Source: Legionella_C dresdenensis (lineage in GTDB: Bacteria > Pseudomonadota > Gammaproteobacteria > Legionellales > Legionellaceae). Taken from it: a DNA stretch of 64,000 nt. Position 1 is the first letter of the stretch. The number at the start of each line of letters is the position of its first letter. Made by a program: the position numbers and the translations under genes. The notes below the pieces were generated by a model. That model was not told the DNA's origin. It saw only the letters and a list, made by a program, of their open reading frames with translations, and did not search any database. Positions 8,022-16,205 of this stretch are shown piece by piece. The stretch lies in the NCBI RefSeq assembly GCF_042649825.1, contig NZ_JBHSAB010000023.1:192720-256719 (forward strand). Direction: 5' to 3'.

Positions 8022-8640
8022 CCTGGTGGGTTGCTAAAAAATTCCGGCATAAAAGTTTGTCATGCCCGCGCAGGCGGGCATCCATCCTTCATGCTGGCAC
8101 CTTACCTTGCTTCAGGGATGGATCCCCGCCTTCGCGGGGATGACACATTTTATGTAATATTCTTCTTTTCCATTTTCATCCTGATGGATTGCTAAAAAAT
8201 TCCGGCATAAAAGTTTGTCATGCCCGCGCAGGCGGGCATCCATCCTTCATGCTAGCACCTTACTTTGCTTCAGGGATGGATCCCCCGCCTTCGCGGGGAT
8301 GACACATTTTATGTAATATTCTTCTTTTCCATTTTCATCCTGATGGATTGCTAAAAAATTCCGGCATAAAAGTTTGTCATGCCCGCGCAGGCGNNNNNNN
8401 NNNNNNNNNNNNNNNNNNNNNNNNNNNNNNNNNNNNNNNNNNNNNNNNNACACATTTTATGTAATATTCTTCTTTTCCATTTTCATCCTGATGGATTGCT
8501 AAAAAATTCCGGCATAAAAGTTTGTCATGCCCGCGCAGGCGGGCATCCATCCTTCATGCTGGCACCTTACCTTGCTTCAGGGATGGATCCCCGCCTTCGC
8601 GGGGATGACACATTTTCTTACCTCGGGAGCATGACAGATT
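8022..8640. repeat. Tandem array of ~158-bp units made of paired REP-like palindromes
   Basis: At least four units are visible; the shared TTGCTAAAAAATTCCGGCAT begins at 8031, 8189, 8348 and 8496. Each unit holds an inverted pair of REP-like elements: one containing GCCCGCGCAGGCGGGCATCC, the other containing GGATCCCCGCCTTCGCGGGG. Between units lies a linker that resembles the first ~25 bases of the neighbouring GIY-YIG gene. The spacings are 158, 159 and 148, the last being affected by the run of Ns. Units are nearly identical, which points to recent amplification. Minor differences include GGTGGG versus GATGGA after TCCT. Confidence 0.9.
8394..8449. other. Assembly gap (56 N) inside the tandem array
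   Basis: Fifty-six unknown bases interrupt the third unit. With a 158-159-bp period, closing one unit would need about 66 bases, so the gap length is an estimate and the true copy number of the array may be larger than shown. Confidence 0.95.
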
Positions 8641-8661
8641 TTTTTTGCATGCACTAAGATT

Positions 8662-10584
8662 TTAAACACTAAAATGTTGCTTTTCTGCCGAATACTTCTG
8701 GTACACCTGTTCCAATTCGCGCTCTAATTGGTCCTGACCATTGTTACTGGCATTAATACCAAATCTATTTATTGAGCGAATCATTTCCCTCATGGTAACA
8801 ATTTTAGCTCTGGATTTATGCACCGTTACTGTTTCCGATTCAACCATTTCAGCGCTTGCTGCTGCATGCGGCGTTTCTTCTTTAGGTTTCTTTTTAATAA
8901 TATCTTTAGCTTGGCGATAAGCATTTATTTCGTCATGGCTGAATTGAACATTGATTTTCTGCCGGTAAATATTCAATGATTCATTTAATGGTAAATTGAT
9001 ATCCTCACATGGAGGCACTGCAGGTTTAGTTACCCCAATAATGACCTTAACAATTTCTACCATTTTCTGTGCGATGCCAATGATCATGGGTACGCTTACC
9101 ATCCCCAAAATAATCAAAGCAATCATTGACGAAGCGAAAGTCGGCAAAAAAATCGCGCTGGTAAGGCCAGCTACCAGACTAACAGTAAAAATTCCAATAG
9201 CAAACTGAGTGAAAAGCGATCGCTCGGCAAACCAATATAAATATTTTGCCAACTGCGAATCAGGCGCTAGAAAATTTTTATCACTGACTGTCTCAATCAA
9301 CCGGGTTAACAGATACCCAACTGAAATAGCACTAAAAAAAATCAAGCCGAGAGGAAACGCAGGGCCAATAGCGGCAAAAAAAATACCGAATAATACCCCG
9401 CTAATCAAAACCTGTAATTTACGATTTGCCAGAAAACGAATGAGCGGCAAGATCAAGTAGTGATATGGAATTAAGAGCAGATAAGAAACAAGGCTACGCA
9501 ACAATACATTAAGAATATAATCGCGAACCCGCCGCCGTTGATTATCCTGAGCTGGATCGATTCGGCGAAACGTGACGCCTGCAAGTCCAGCAAAATTGAT
9601 GGTATGGTGGATTAGAGCGCTAGTGCCGCACTTTTCTTCCGGTGCATCAACCTGCCATACATTCCATCCCTCCCTCCAGTGCCCGAATTGCGATACCGGA
9701 TCTTTACCCTGTCTCTGAATATGCACTTCCGGTTTTTGCTGAATAGTCGCCCAATTATCATAACGGCTTTTGCGCCAGGGTATATATAAACCGGTTGGAT
9801 TTAGCGCATTAACTCGAGAAATCCTGTCACCCTGATCGATAGCCGCAATCACACTCTGACTGCCCCCCAGGCTGACTCCGCACACATCTATCTTTTGATT
9901 TATTCTATCCAGCCAGTTCACGATATTGGAACGTCCGGAACGGTAAAGGTCTTTACCTGTGGTTTCGAAATCTTCGAAATCGGTTTTAAGCTGAGCATTG
10001 AACCCTCGACCAACAGGGTTTGTCCCCATAAAAATCAAATGCGGCTTGGCTGTGGTCAAATTAAAATTAATTGGTTCAAGGCCATAACAAAAAACCCGAT
10101 CCTCTTCTTCGATAAATAACTTCTTTAAACCAGAAGTCAGAGTCAGCTCCATTGGCTTTACTTTATAATCGACCATACGCCACTGATTATTTATCCACTG
10201 CGGAATTGTCATTGACTCATAAGTTGTCAACTCGGCAAATGGAAGATAAGCCATACAGTTACTGATGTATATTTGCGCTTGTGCAAGCTGGGCCGGATTC
10301 AGCTCGGCTACACTGAGTTGCTGATAAATATTATTAAAGCCTTCCTGAAATGCAAGACGCATTTCCCTGGTCAGATGAGGATCACGATTAATAAAAAGGT
10401 CTTTAAATATTGGCCACGAAATCAATTCTTTCCATTTCCCAGGCTGCCATCCCATCATTAATAATCGTAAAACATTCCGTACTACCCGGACTTGTTCATC
10501 TGGCGTTTCCTCTGCCGTTTCAAATTCTGCTGAAGGAAAAAAATTAAGCTCCAAACCGCCAATTTCGGGCTCGCTGTTAATCAT
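8662..10584 (-). CDS. Membrane-associated alpha/beta-hydrolase-fold protein, unknown role
   Basis: A 640-residue protein. Residues ~1-170 have no recognised motif. A hydrolase-like core follows with IFMGTNPVGRGF and the nucleophile elbow CGVSLGGSQSVIAAID (GxSxG), and HHTIN later may supply the His. Then come several hydrophobic helices (YLLLIPYHYLILPLIRFLA, LIFFSAISVGYLLTRL, FAIGIFTVSLVAGLTSAIF, SMIALIILGMVSVPMIIGIA) and a charged C-terminal tail. The arrangement recalls the Chlamydia CPn0927-type hydrolase-fold family, but I am not certain. It overlaps the start-proximal ABC transporter gene by 8 bp, so both come from one transcript. A secreted effector or a lipid-acting membrane enzyme are both possible. 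Confidence 0.7.
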   Translation of the reverse strand: MINSEPEIGGLELNFFPSAEFETAEETPDEQVRVVRNVLRLLMMGWQPGKWKELISWPIFKDLFINRDPHLTREMRLAFQEGFNNIYQQLSVAELNPAQLAQAQIYISNCMAYLPFAELTTYESMTIPQWINNQWRMVDYKVKPMELTLTSGLKKLFIEEEDRVFCYGLEPINFNLTTAKPHLIFMGTNPVGRGFNAQLKTDFEDFETTGKDLYRSGRSNIVNWLDRINQKIDVCGVSLGGSQSVIAAIDQGDRISRVNALNPTGLYIPWRKSRYDNWATIQQKPEVHIQRQGKDPVSQFGHWREGWNVWQVDAPEEKCGTSALIHHTINFAGLAGVTFRRIDPAQDNQRRRVRDYILNVLLRSLVSYLLLIPYHYLILPLIRFLANRKLQVLISGVLFGIFFAAIGPAFPLGLIFFSAISVGYLLTRLIETVSDKNFLAPDSQLAKYLYWFAERSLFTQFAIGIFTVSLVAGLTSAIFLPTFASSMIALIILGMVSVPMIIGIAQKMVEIVKVIIGVTKPAVPPCEDINLPLNESLNIYRQKINVQFSHDEINAYRQAKDIIKKKPKEETPHAAASAEMVESETVTVHKSRAKIVTMREMIRSINRFGINASNNGQDQLERELEQVYQKYSAEKQHFSV

Positions 10585-12406
10585 TCACATGACTCCAATC
10601 GACTTTTTCGGGTAAAAATCCGCCTACTTGTGCATCCCACATCGCTTTATATAAGCCGCTTTTAGCGATTAACTCGCTATGTGGACCATCTTCAATAATT
10701 TTTCCTTTGTCAAAAACCAATATCCTATCCATACGAAGCAAGGTTGATAAACGATGGGCAACAACCAGCGTGGTTTTGTCTGTCATTAAATCAAGCAGGG
10801 AATGCTGGATTTGCTCCTCCGTTAATGAGTCAAGCTGGGAAGTCGCTTCATCAAGAATTAAAATATTGGTATTTTTTAATATCGCTCGTGCTATAGCAAT
10901 CCGCTGCCGCTGTCCGCCTGATAATTTAATTCCCCGTTCGCCCACTAACGTGTCATAGCCTTCAGGCAGACGTCTGATAAAATCATGACAGGATGCCCGT
11001 TGAGCCGCAGCAATAATTTCCTCAGCTGTCGCGTCCTTTTTACCATAGCCGATATTTTCGAGCAGACTACGGTGAAAAAGAACCGGGTCTTGGGGAATCA
11101 TACTGATTGACGCACGCAAGGAGTCCTGGGTAACCTGGCTGATATCCTGACCGTCAATCAAAATCTGCCCCGAATCCAGGTTATAGAACCGCAGGATTAA
11201 ATTGACAAAAGTCGTCTTACCGCTTCCGGAATAACCTACCAGCCCAACGCGTTGTCTGGGCTCAATGACAACAGATTTTTTATCAAAAACCCTGTTGTCC
11301 TGATGATAACGGAAACTGACATTTTTAAATTCAATTTTCCCTTCATGGACATGAATATCTTCTGCATTTTCAACATCGGTAATTTTTATTGGCACAGTGA
11401 TTATCGATAACGCCTGACGGGCAACTCCGACTTCACGGAATAAATCGGCCAGCGCATGTCCGAGAAACCATACCTGATTCATAATTGACAGCACTGCACT
11501 GAAAATATATACAATATCGCCGCTGCTTATCAGGTTTTTCTGCCAGAAACTCAGCATCAGATACACCATCACAACCAGCATGATGGTCGCGGGAATATCC
11601 AGCGACAGCCGGAATAAGTTGGTAAAATTTATCAGCCTTTTATTGCTGTTCACTTCCTTTTGCTGGGTTTTGGCAATATATGCCATTTCATCCCGGTGGC
11701 GGGAAAACAGCTTTACCGCGCCGATATTGGCAAGCGTATCGACAATTTTGCCGCTTAATTTGCTTTTGTCATGGGCGTTATGTTCCGAATATCGATTAAT
11801 CCTATTCGCAAAATACCAGCTGGTTATGACTTGCAACACCAGCCAGCTGGCAAGCATCAAGGTAAACCAGGCATTAATCAGTGTCAAAATGATTAATGTT
11901 GCAATGACCGCAGCCAGCGTTGCAATCACATTCCAGCTGATGATTAAACGTATCGCCTCAAAACTGCGCGGCAGATCATTAATTTTATTGGCCAGACTGC
12001 CCGCCATTCGATCGGCAAAATACTGAAAAGACTGTCTGGTTAAATAATCCAGCGCAGTCATTCTTATCTGAGCCTGAAAGCGTGGTATTACATAGGCCTG
12101 CCACCAGTTCTGCAGACGGATAATCAAAATCAGGCCAAACCAGCTGCACCCCCCAAGCCATAAGGCTGGCGCCAATACCTGAAAAATATTTTCCCGGTTA
12201 GTCTCGGAACGCCCTATTCCGTCAACAATCATCTTTAAAGCATAAGGGATAATGTTGGTTTCCAGGATCATGCTGGCAGGGGCAAGGAAAAAAACGGCAA
12301 AAGCAACAGGCTGCTTCTTCAGGAATAACCAAAAGAAACGAAGTAAAGTATTCGGTAATTGTTTGTTTTCGGTAATTATATATTGGCTTTGCTTATCCAT
12401 TTTCAT
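10577..12406 (-). CDS. ABC exporter (fused TMD-NBD, MsbA/multidrug type)
   Basis: A 609-residue half-transporter. Residues ~30-320 form a six-helix type-I exporter membrane domain. The nucleotide-binding domain at ~345-590 carries Walker A (GLVGYSGSGKTTFVNLI), the Q-loop (ISMIPQDPVLF), the ABC signature (VGERGIKLSGGQRQRIAIAR), Walker B (ILILDEATSQLD) and the switch His (VAHRLSTL). All catalytic residues are intact, so it should hydrolyse ATP as a homodimer or heterodimer. The substrate cannot be read from the sequence. The overlapping downstream hydrolase-fold gene suggests a shared, perhaps lipid-like, substrate. A second ATG lies two codons in; both have weak ribosome binding sites. Confidence 0.88.
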   Translation of the reverse strand: MKMDKQSQYIITENKQLPNTLLRFFWLFLKKQPVAFAVFFLAPASMILETNIIPYALKMIVDGIGRSETNRENIFQVLAPALWLGGCSWFGLILIIRLQNWWQAYVIPRFQAQIRMTALDYLTRQSFQYFADRMAGSLANKINDLPRSFEAIRLIISWNVIATLAAVIATLIILTLINAWFTLMLASWLVLQVITSWYFANRINRYSEHNAHDKSKLSGKIVDTLANIGAVKLFSRHRDEMAYIAKTQQKEVNSNKRLINFTNLFRLSLDIPATIMLVVMVYLMLSFWQKNLISSGDIVYIFSAVLSIMNQVWFLGHALADLFREVGVARQALSIITVPIKITDVENAEDIHVHEGKIEFKNVSFRYHQDNRVFDKKSVVIEPRQRVGLVGYSGSGKTTFVNLILRFYNLDSGQILIDGQDISQVTQDSLRASISMIPQDPVLFHRSLLENIGYGKKDATAEEIIAAAQRASCHDFIRRLPEGYDTLVGERGIKLSGGQRQRIAIARAILKNTNILILDEATSQLDSLTEEQIQHSLLDLMTDKTTLVVAHRLSTLLRMDRILVFDKGKIIEDGPHSELIAKSGLYKAMWDAQVGGFLPEKVDWSHVND

Positions 12407-12573
12407 GGCTCACATATCAGTGCCCGGGTATTCTACCTGATGCTGTCCTGTGATTAAACATTTTTTTCTTAAAATGTTCTTTTATTAAGATAATTTCCAG
12501 TTAGATGTTCCCACATCTTGATCTTGGCTGCTATCCAAGCCATGATTTTAATTTTCGTTCGTAAGGATTTTTT

Positions 12574-14196
12574 ATGGTACACGAAACGATGCAATATGAT
12601 GTCGTTATTGTTGGCGCCGGACCGGCCGGTCTGGCTGCGGCGATTCGCATCAAACAACTGGCTCAGGCACAAAGCCGGGAAATTACAGTCTGCATACTGG
12701 AAAAAGGAGCGCAGGTCGGGGCGCATATCCTTTCTGGCGCGGTACTTGAACCCAAAAGCCTGCAGGAATTATTGCCTGACAGTTGGCAACAGGCGCCTTT
12801 AAACACACCGGTTGCGGAAGATAATTTTTATTTTTTAACCCGCAAGCGGGCAATCAGGCTCCCTACCCCGCCGCAAATGCATAACCAGGGGAATTATATT
12901 ATCAGCCTTGGCGAACTGTGCCAGTTTCTGGCAGGTGAGGCCGAAAAACTGGGCTGCGAAATATATCCCGGCTTTCCGGCAACGGATGTGTTATATAACG
13001 ATAATGGCCAGGTTATTGGGGTTGCCACAGGCGATGTCGGCGTTGATAAAAACGGCGGCCAAACCGAGCATTATCAGCAAGGCATGCATCTGTTGGCAAA
13101 ACAAACCCTGTTTGCCGAAGGCTGCCGCGGCCAACTGAGCCAAAACCTGATGAGCCGCTTCCAGCTGCGAGACGGAGTACAACCCCAGACCTACGCTTTA
13201 GGCGTTAAGGAAATCTGGCGTATCAAACCGGAAAATCATAAGCCAGGTAAAGTTGTCCATACCATTGGCTGGCCGCTGGATTCAAAAACTTATGGCGGTT
13301 CATTTATCTATCATTTATCCGATAATCGGGTAGCAATAGGTTTTGTTGTCGGTCTGGACTATCAAAATCCCTGGCTAAGCCCATTTTCTGAAATGCAGCG
13401 CTTTAAAACCCATCCAGCCATTCGCCGGCTGCTGCGTGACGGCGAACGTATCAGCTACGGCGCCCGAGCGCTTAACGAAGGCGGTTGGCAATCCATCCCC
13501 AAACTGACCTTCCCTGGCGGCGCTCTTATTGGCGATGCCGCCGGCTTTCTGAATGTCGCTAAAATCAAGGGCATCCATACCGCCATGCAATCCGGCATGC
13601 TTGCAGCTGCAGCTTGCGTTGAAGCGCTTACCGAAGCGACAGAACCCGTTGAAATGACTGATTATCCGGTAAAATTAAAAAACTCCTGGGTCGAAAAAGA
13701 ACTTTATGAAGTAAGAAACATCCGCCCTGGCTTTAAACATGGCATATGGGCAGGCTTACTCAATGCAGCAGTTCAGACTTTGACCAAAGGTAAACTACCC
13801 GGCACGATGAGTCATCATACCGACAATGAAACTCTGCTGAAGGCCAAGGATTGTAAAAAAATCATCTACCCCAAGCCGGATAATATTCTAACGTTTGATC
13901 GTCAGTCATCGGTTTTTCTAAGCAACACCTACCACGTGGAAAACCAACCCTGCCACCTCAAGTTACGCAATCCGGAACTGGCAATATCAGTAAATTATCA
14001 GGAATACGCCTCTCCCGAGAGTCGCTACTGCCCTGCCGCAGTCTACGAAATCCTGGACACAGAAGACGGCCCCCGCCTGCAAATTAACGCCCAAAATTGC
14101 ATTCACTGCAAAACCTGCGACATCAAAGACCCAAAACAAAACATAGTCTGGCAAGCCCCCGAAGGCGGCGGCGGCCCAAATTACGTTTCGATGTAA
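12574..14196 (+). CDS. etfD: Electron transfer flavoprotein-ubiquinone oxidoreductase
   Basis: A 540-residue ETF-QO that passes electrons from ETF (fed by acyl-CoA dehydrogenases) to ubiquinone at the inner membrane. The FAD-binding N-terminus reads YDVVIVGAGPAGLAAAIRIK. The middle carries GGSFIYHL and GALIGDAAGFLNVAKIKGIH. The C-terminal 4Fe-4S ligands sit in CIHCKTCDIKDPKQNI together with an upstream SRYCPAAVYE, and the protein ends EGGGGPNYVSM as in the family. Length is normal. It is divergent from the ABC exporter with a 167-bp gap and is followed by tRNA-Arg. No etfA/etfB genes are in the window. Confidence 0.95.
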   Translation: MVHETMQYDVVIVGAGPAGLAAAIRIKQLAQAQSREITVCILEKGAQVGAHILSGAVLEPKSLQELLPDSWQQAPLNTPVAEDNFYFLTRKRAIRLPTPPQMHNQGNYIISLGELCQFLAGEAEKLGCEIYPGFPATDVLYNDNGQVIGVATGDVGVDKNGGQTEHYQQGMHLLAKQTLFAEGCRGQLSQNLMSRFQLRDGVQPQTYALGVKEIWRIKPENHKPGKVVHTIGWPLDSKTYGGSFIYHLSDNRVAIGFVVGLDYQNPWLSPFSEMQRFKTHPAIRRLLRDGERISYGARALNEGGWQSIPKLTFPGGALIGDAAGFLNVAKIKGIHTAMQSGMLAAAACVEALTEATEPVEMTDYPVKLKNSWVEKELYEVRNIRPGFKHGIWAGLLNAAVQTLTKGKLPGTMSHHTDNETLLKAKDCKKIIYPKPDNILTFDRQSSVFLSNTYHVENQPCHLKLRNPELAISVNYQEYASPESRYCPAAVYEILDTEDGPRLQINAQNCIHCKTCDIKDPKQNIVWQAPEGGGGPNYVSM

Positions 14197-14206
14197 GAAC
14201 ATTTCA

Positions 14207-14241
14207 CTAACGTTATTGTCATTTTCAGACGATAACGTTAG
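14207..14241. terminator. Inverted repeat after etfD, probable terminator
   Basis: Arms CTAACGTTATTGTC and GACGATAACGTTAG pair over 14 positions with one G-T wobble and a 7-base loop, 10 bases after the etfD stop. There is no T-run, so intrinsic termination is only likely by position; it also shields the tRNA gene that follows. Confidence 0.45.
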
Positions 14242-14258
14242 ACTTGCGAAGTTACAAA

Positions 14259-14335
14259 GTCCCGGTGGCACAGCTGGATAGCGCAGCCCCCTCCTAAGGG
14301 GCAGGTCGGAGGTTCGAATCCTCTCCGGGACGCCA
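14259..14335 (+). tRNA. tRNA-Arg (anticodon CCT)
   Basis: A 77-base cloverleaf. The acceptor stem GTCCCGG pairs with CCGGGAC, and the D-arm contains AGCTGGATAGCGC. The anticodon stem GCCCC/GGGGC closes the loop CTCCTAA, giving anticodon CCT. The T-arm is GGAGG TTCGAATC CTCTC-like and the 3' CCA is encoded. The 3' half is the apparent integration site of the following island: decayed copies of it recur at 17391 and 20064. Confidence 0.96.
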
Positions 14336-14526
14336 ATGAAATCAATGGGTAACGGATGGCACTTGATGTTAATGCTTTAGTATATTTAATGGGGACAACT
14401 ATAGGGATAACCCAATTAATTGCTACACATCACTTGAGCAAAATAACTTGAAATGCATGTAACGTAAGAATAAATTATTTTTGTAGTATAATTATAATAA
14501 TTGTTTAAATTAGGAATTGTTTAATA

Positions 14527-14958
14527 ATGGTAAAAGCGATTGATGTTGCAGATTACATCCTCACCCAAAAAGGGACGATGTCTGCCATGAAACTGCAAAA
14601 ACTTATCTATTACGCGCAAGCCTGGCATCTTGTGTGGGAAGATAAGGAATTGTTTTCGGAAGAAATCCAAGCTTGGGCTAATGGCCCTGTTGTACCCTCC
14701 TTGTATTCTCTGCACCAAGGTATTTTTAGTCTTGAGCCTGGTTTTTTTAAAGGCGATATTTCAAGCATTCCTGATGAGAGCAAGGATGTGATTGATCGTG
14801 TTCTCGAATTCTATGGCGACAAAGATGCTCAATGGTTAAGTGATCTCACACATATGGAGGAGCCATGGAAAAAAGCTCGAATTGGGTTAGTTGATGGAGA
14901 GCGAGGAAACCGTATAATTTCAAATGAATCAATGTCAGAGTATTACAGCAGTATATAA
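14527..14958 (+). CDS. Panacea-domain (SocA-like, DUF4065) antitoxin
   Basis: A 143-residue protein consisting of one Panacea domain: VADYILTQKGTMSAMKLQKL and IYYAQAWHLVWEDKELFSEE, then IQAWANGPVVPSLYSLHQG, with the characteristic ANGPV, and HMEEPWKKAR near the end. Panacea domains neutralise many unrelated toxins in two-gene operons; SocA of Caulobacter instead acts as a proteolysis adaptor for SocB. Its TAA overlaps the ATG of the next gene by one base (TAATG), so that neighbour is the presumed toxin. A TATAAT-like box and AGGAATTG lie upstream of the start. It is the first gene after tRNA-Arg. Confidence 0.85.
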   Translation: MVKAIDVADYILTQKGTMSAMKLQKLIYYAQAWHLVWEDKELFSEEIQAWANGPVVPSLYSLHQGIFSLEPGFFKGDISSIPDESKDVIDRVLEFYGDKDAQWLSDLTHMEEPWKKARIGLVDGERGNRIISNESMSEYYSSI

Positions 14959-15470
14959 TGTCTAAAAAAAGTAAATCTCAGCCTAAAATCGCTTACGCGC
15001 CTTCTAACAATAGAGAGGCACGTGCTAATTATAAGCCTCATGGCAAAGAAGTTCGCACTAAAGAGAATCCAGACTCTACTGATCAATTAACACCAGCATG
15101 GCAATTTCATCGCTGTGATCAGGATCACGAGTTATGGGGGTGGGAAAAACTAAGGGAGAAAGAATTCATAAAAATAATAAAGGATCATCTTCACAGCTTT
15201 GAAAATATGACATGGAATACAATCAAACAAGCTTCTGGTGGTCGAGCTAGCGGCACAAACAGCCATCCACTTTCCATCGAAGGATTTGCAAAGGATGCAA
15301 TTAAGCGGTTACAAGAACTAAAACTTGACGATGTTTCAGAATTATTTTCTTTACGCTTAAATAGCACGCTTCGGCTCTATGGAATAAAAGATGGGAGAGT
15401 ATTACGGTTCATATGGCATGATCCTCATCATGGCACTAAATCCGGTGCCTATCCAACCGCTAAAAAATAA
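14958..15470 (+). CDS. Presumed toxin partner of the Panacea antitoxin
   Basis: A 170-residue protein with a basic, disordered N-terminus (about residues 1-45: MSKKSKSQPKIAYAP onward). A compact domain starts at WQFHRCDQDHELWGWEKL, with WNTIKQASGGRASGTNSH in the middle and a C-terminal strand-rich part (LFSLRLNSTLRLYGIKDG and RFIWHDPHHGTKS). The end pattern, a strand with RLYGI followed by an Ile/Trp-Asp-Pro-x-His motif, is seen in small RelE/MazF-sized proteins, but I cannot assign a toxin family. The one-base overlap with the Panacea gene is the main evidence for its role. Antitoxin-first order matches many Panacea pairs. Confidence 0.65.
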   Translation: MSKKSKSQPKIAYAPSNNREARANYKPHGKEVRTKENPDSTDQLTPAWQFHRCDQDHELWGWEKLREKEFIKIIKDHLHSFENMTWNTIKQASGGRASGTNSHPLSIEGFAKDAIKRLQELKLDDVSELFSLRLNSTLRLYGIKDGRVLRFIWHDPHHGTKSGAYPTAKK

Positions 15471-15473
15471 CTT

Positions 15474-15660
15474 TCACCAAATTAGGCAATAATTGTCTTC
15501 ATTTCTTTCAAAGTCTGACTCAAAAAGATGATCTTGTATGACGCGATATTTCTCAAACTCACTTTCGGCATGATCTTGAGTGATTTTTGCACTAATTCTT
15601 CCCGCATTTTGCAAAATTTTACGATCGTCAAATTCAGGAAACTTATCTAATCGGGTAGCT
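15474..15660 (-). pseudogene. C-terminal remnant of a RhuM-family protein
   Basis: The minus strand reads ATRLDKFPEFDDRKILQ, NAGRISAKITQDHAESEFEK and YRVIQDHLFESDFERNE, then reaches a TGA. This is the C-terminal signature of virulence RhuM family proteins, which have LDKFLEF near a conserved EYEKFRVVQDxLYxSDFD. The N-terminal three quarters are absent, and the frame runs straight into a YhcG remnant upstream, so a deletion fused the two wrecks. No start codon with a ribosome site is present. Confidence 0.7.
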
Positions 15661-15945
15661 CAATCCTCCATTTTGCAACGCTGCGTTGCAAAATTTCAAA
15701 ATCAGGCCAAGCAGGGGCAAAAGCCTTTATAACTGAGGTTACGAGGAGAAAATCCTTTCATTTCAGGGAATTGTTCACGCATATCAAAAGATAACCCATC
15801 AATAACTTTTTTACCCATCCTTGAGTATTTTGCTTTTCAAGGATAGGTTGGCCTATTTCCCAGTACGAAAGACCATTGCGGTATTGCTAGCTAATACAAC
15901 ACGTAACTTCTCTGATTGAATACGCCCTTTTAAATCAATAATTCG
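15661..15945 (-). pseudogene. N-terminal remnant of a YhcG/DUF1016 PDDEXK protein
   Basis: Read on the minus strand, pieces in different frames give IIDLKGRIQSEKLRVVLASN, YWEIGQPILEKQNTQGW, KVIDGLSFDMREQFPEMKGF, SPRNLSY and AFAPAWPDFEILQRSVAKW. Together they follow the N-terminal domain of YhcG (DUF1016) almost without gaps, but at least three frameshifts break it and the nuclease half is missing. YhcG-type genes commonly travel with restriction or defence loci. Directly upstream (15946-16205) I see no further coding sequence. Confidence 0.75.
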
Positions 15946-16205
15946 GCCTTCGGAGAAGCCACAGGAAGCATGGCACTAGGATCCGTACCCCCTCTTTGAC
16001 ATCATACAAACTACATCATCCCCTACTCTTGACAAAAGCGAAATTGGCTAATATCATTCAATTCATGAGTGGTCTTACTGACACCCGCATGCTCGCATGA
16101 GCCAATCCCAGTAAGTTTTAATTTTTCATTTATTTATTTTTTTCTTATTCAAATTGTCAGAATTAGCGAGCAAATTCTTGACGGTATTTGTTTAAGGAAA
16201 TAACA

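Noticed and set aside
8022..8640. Possible CRISPR array
   Set aside because: The repeated unit is ~158 bp and nearly identical throughout, with no alternation of short repeats and unique spacers and no cas genes nearby; it is a tandem REP-pair array.
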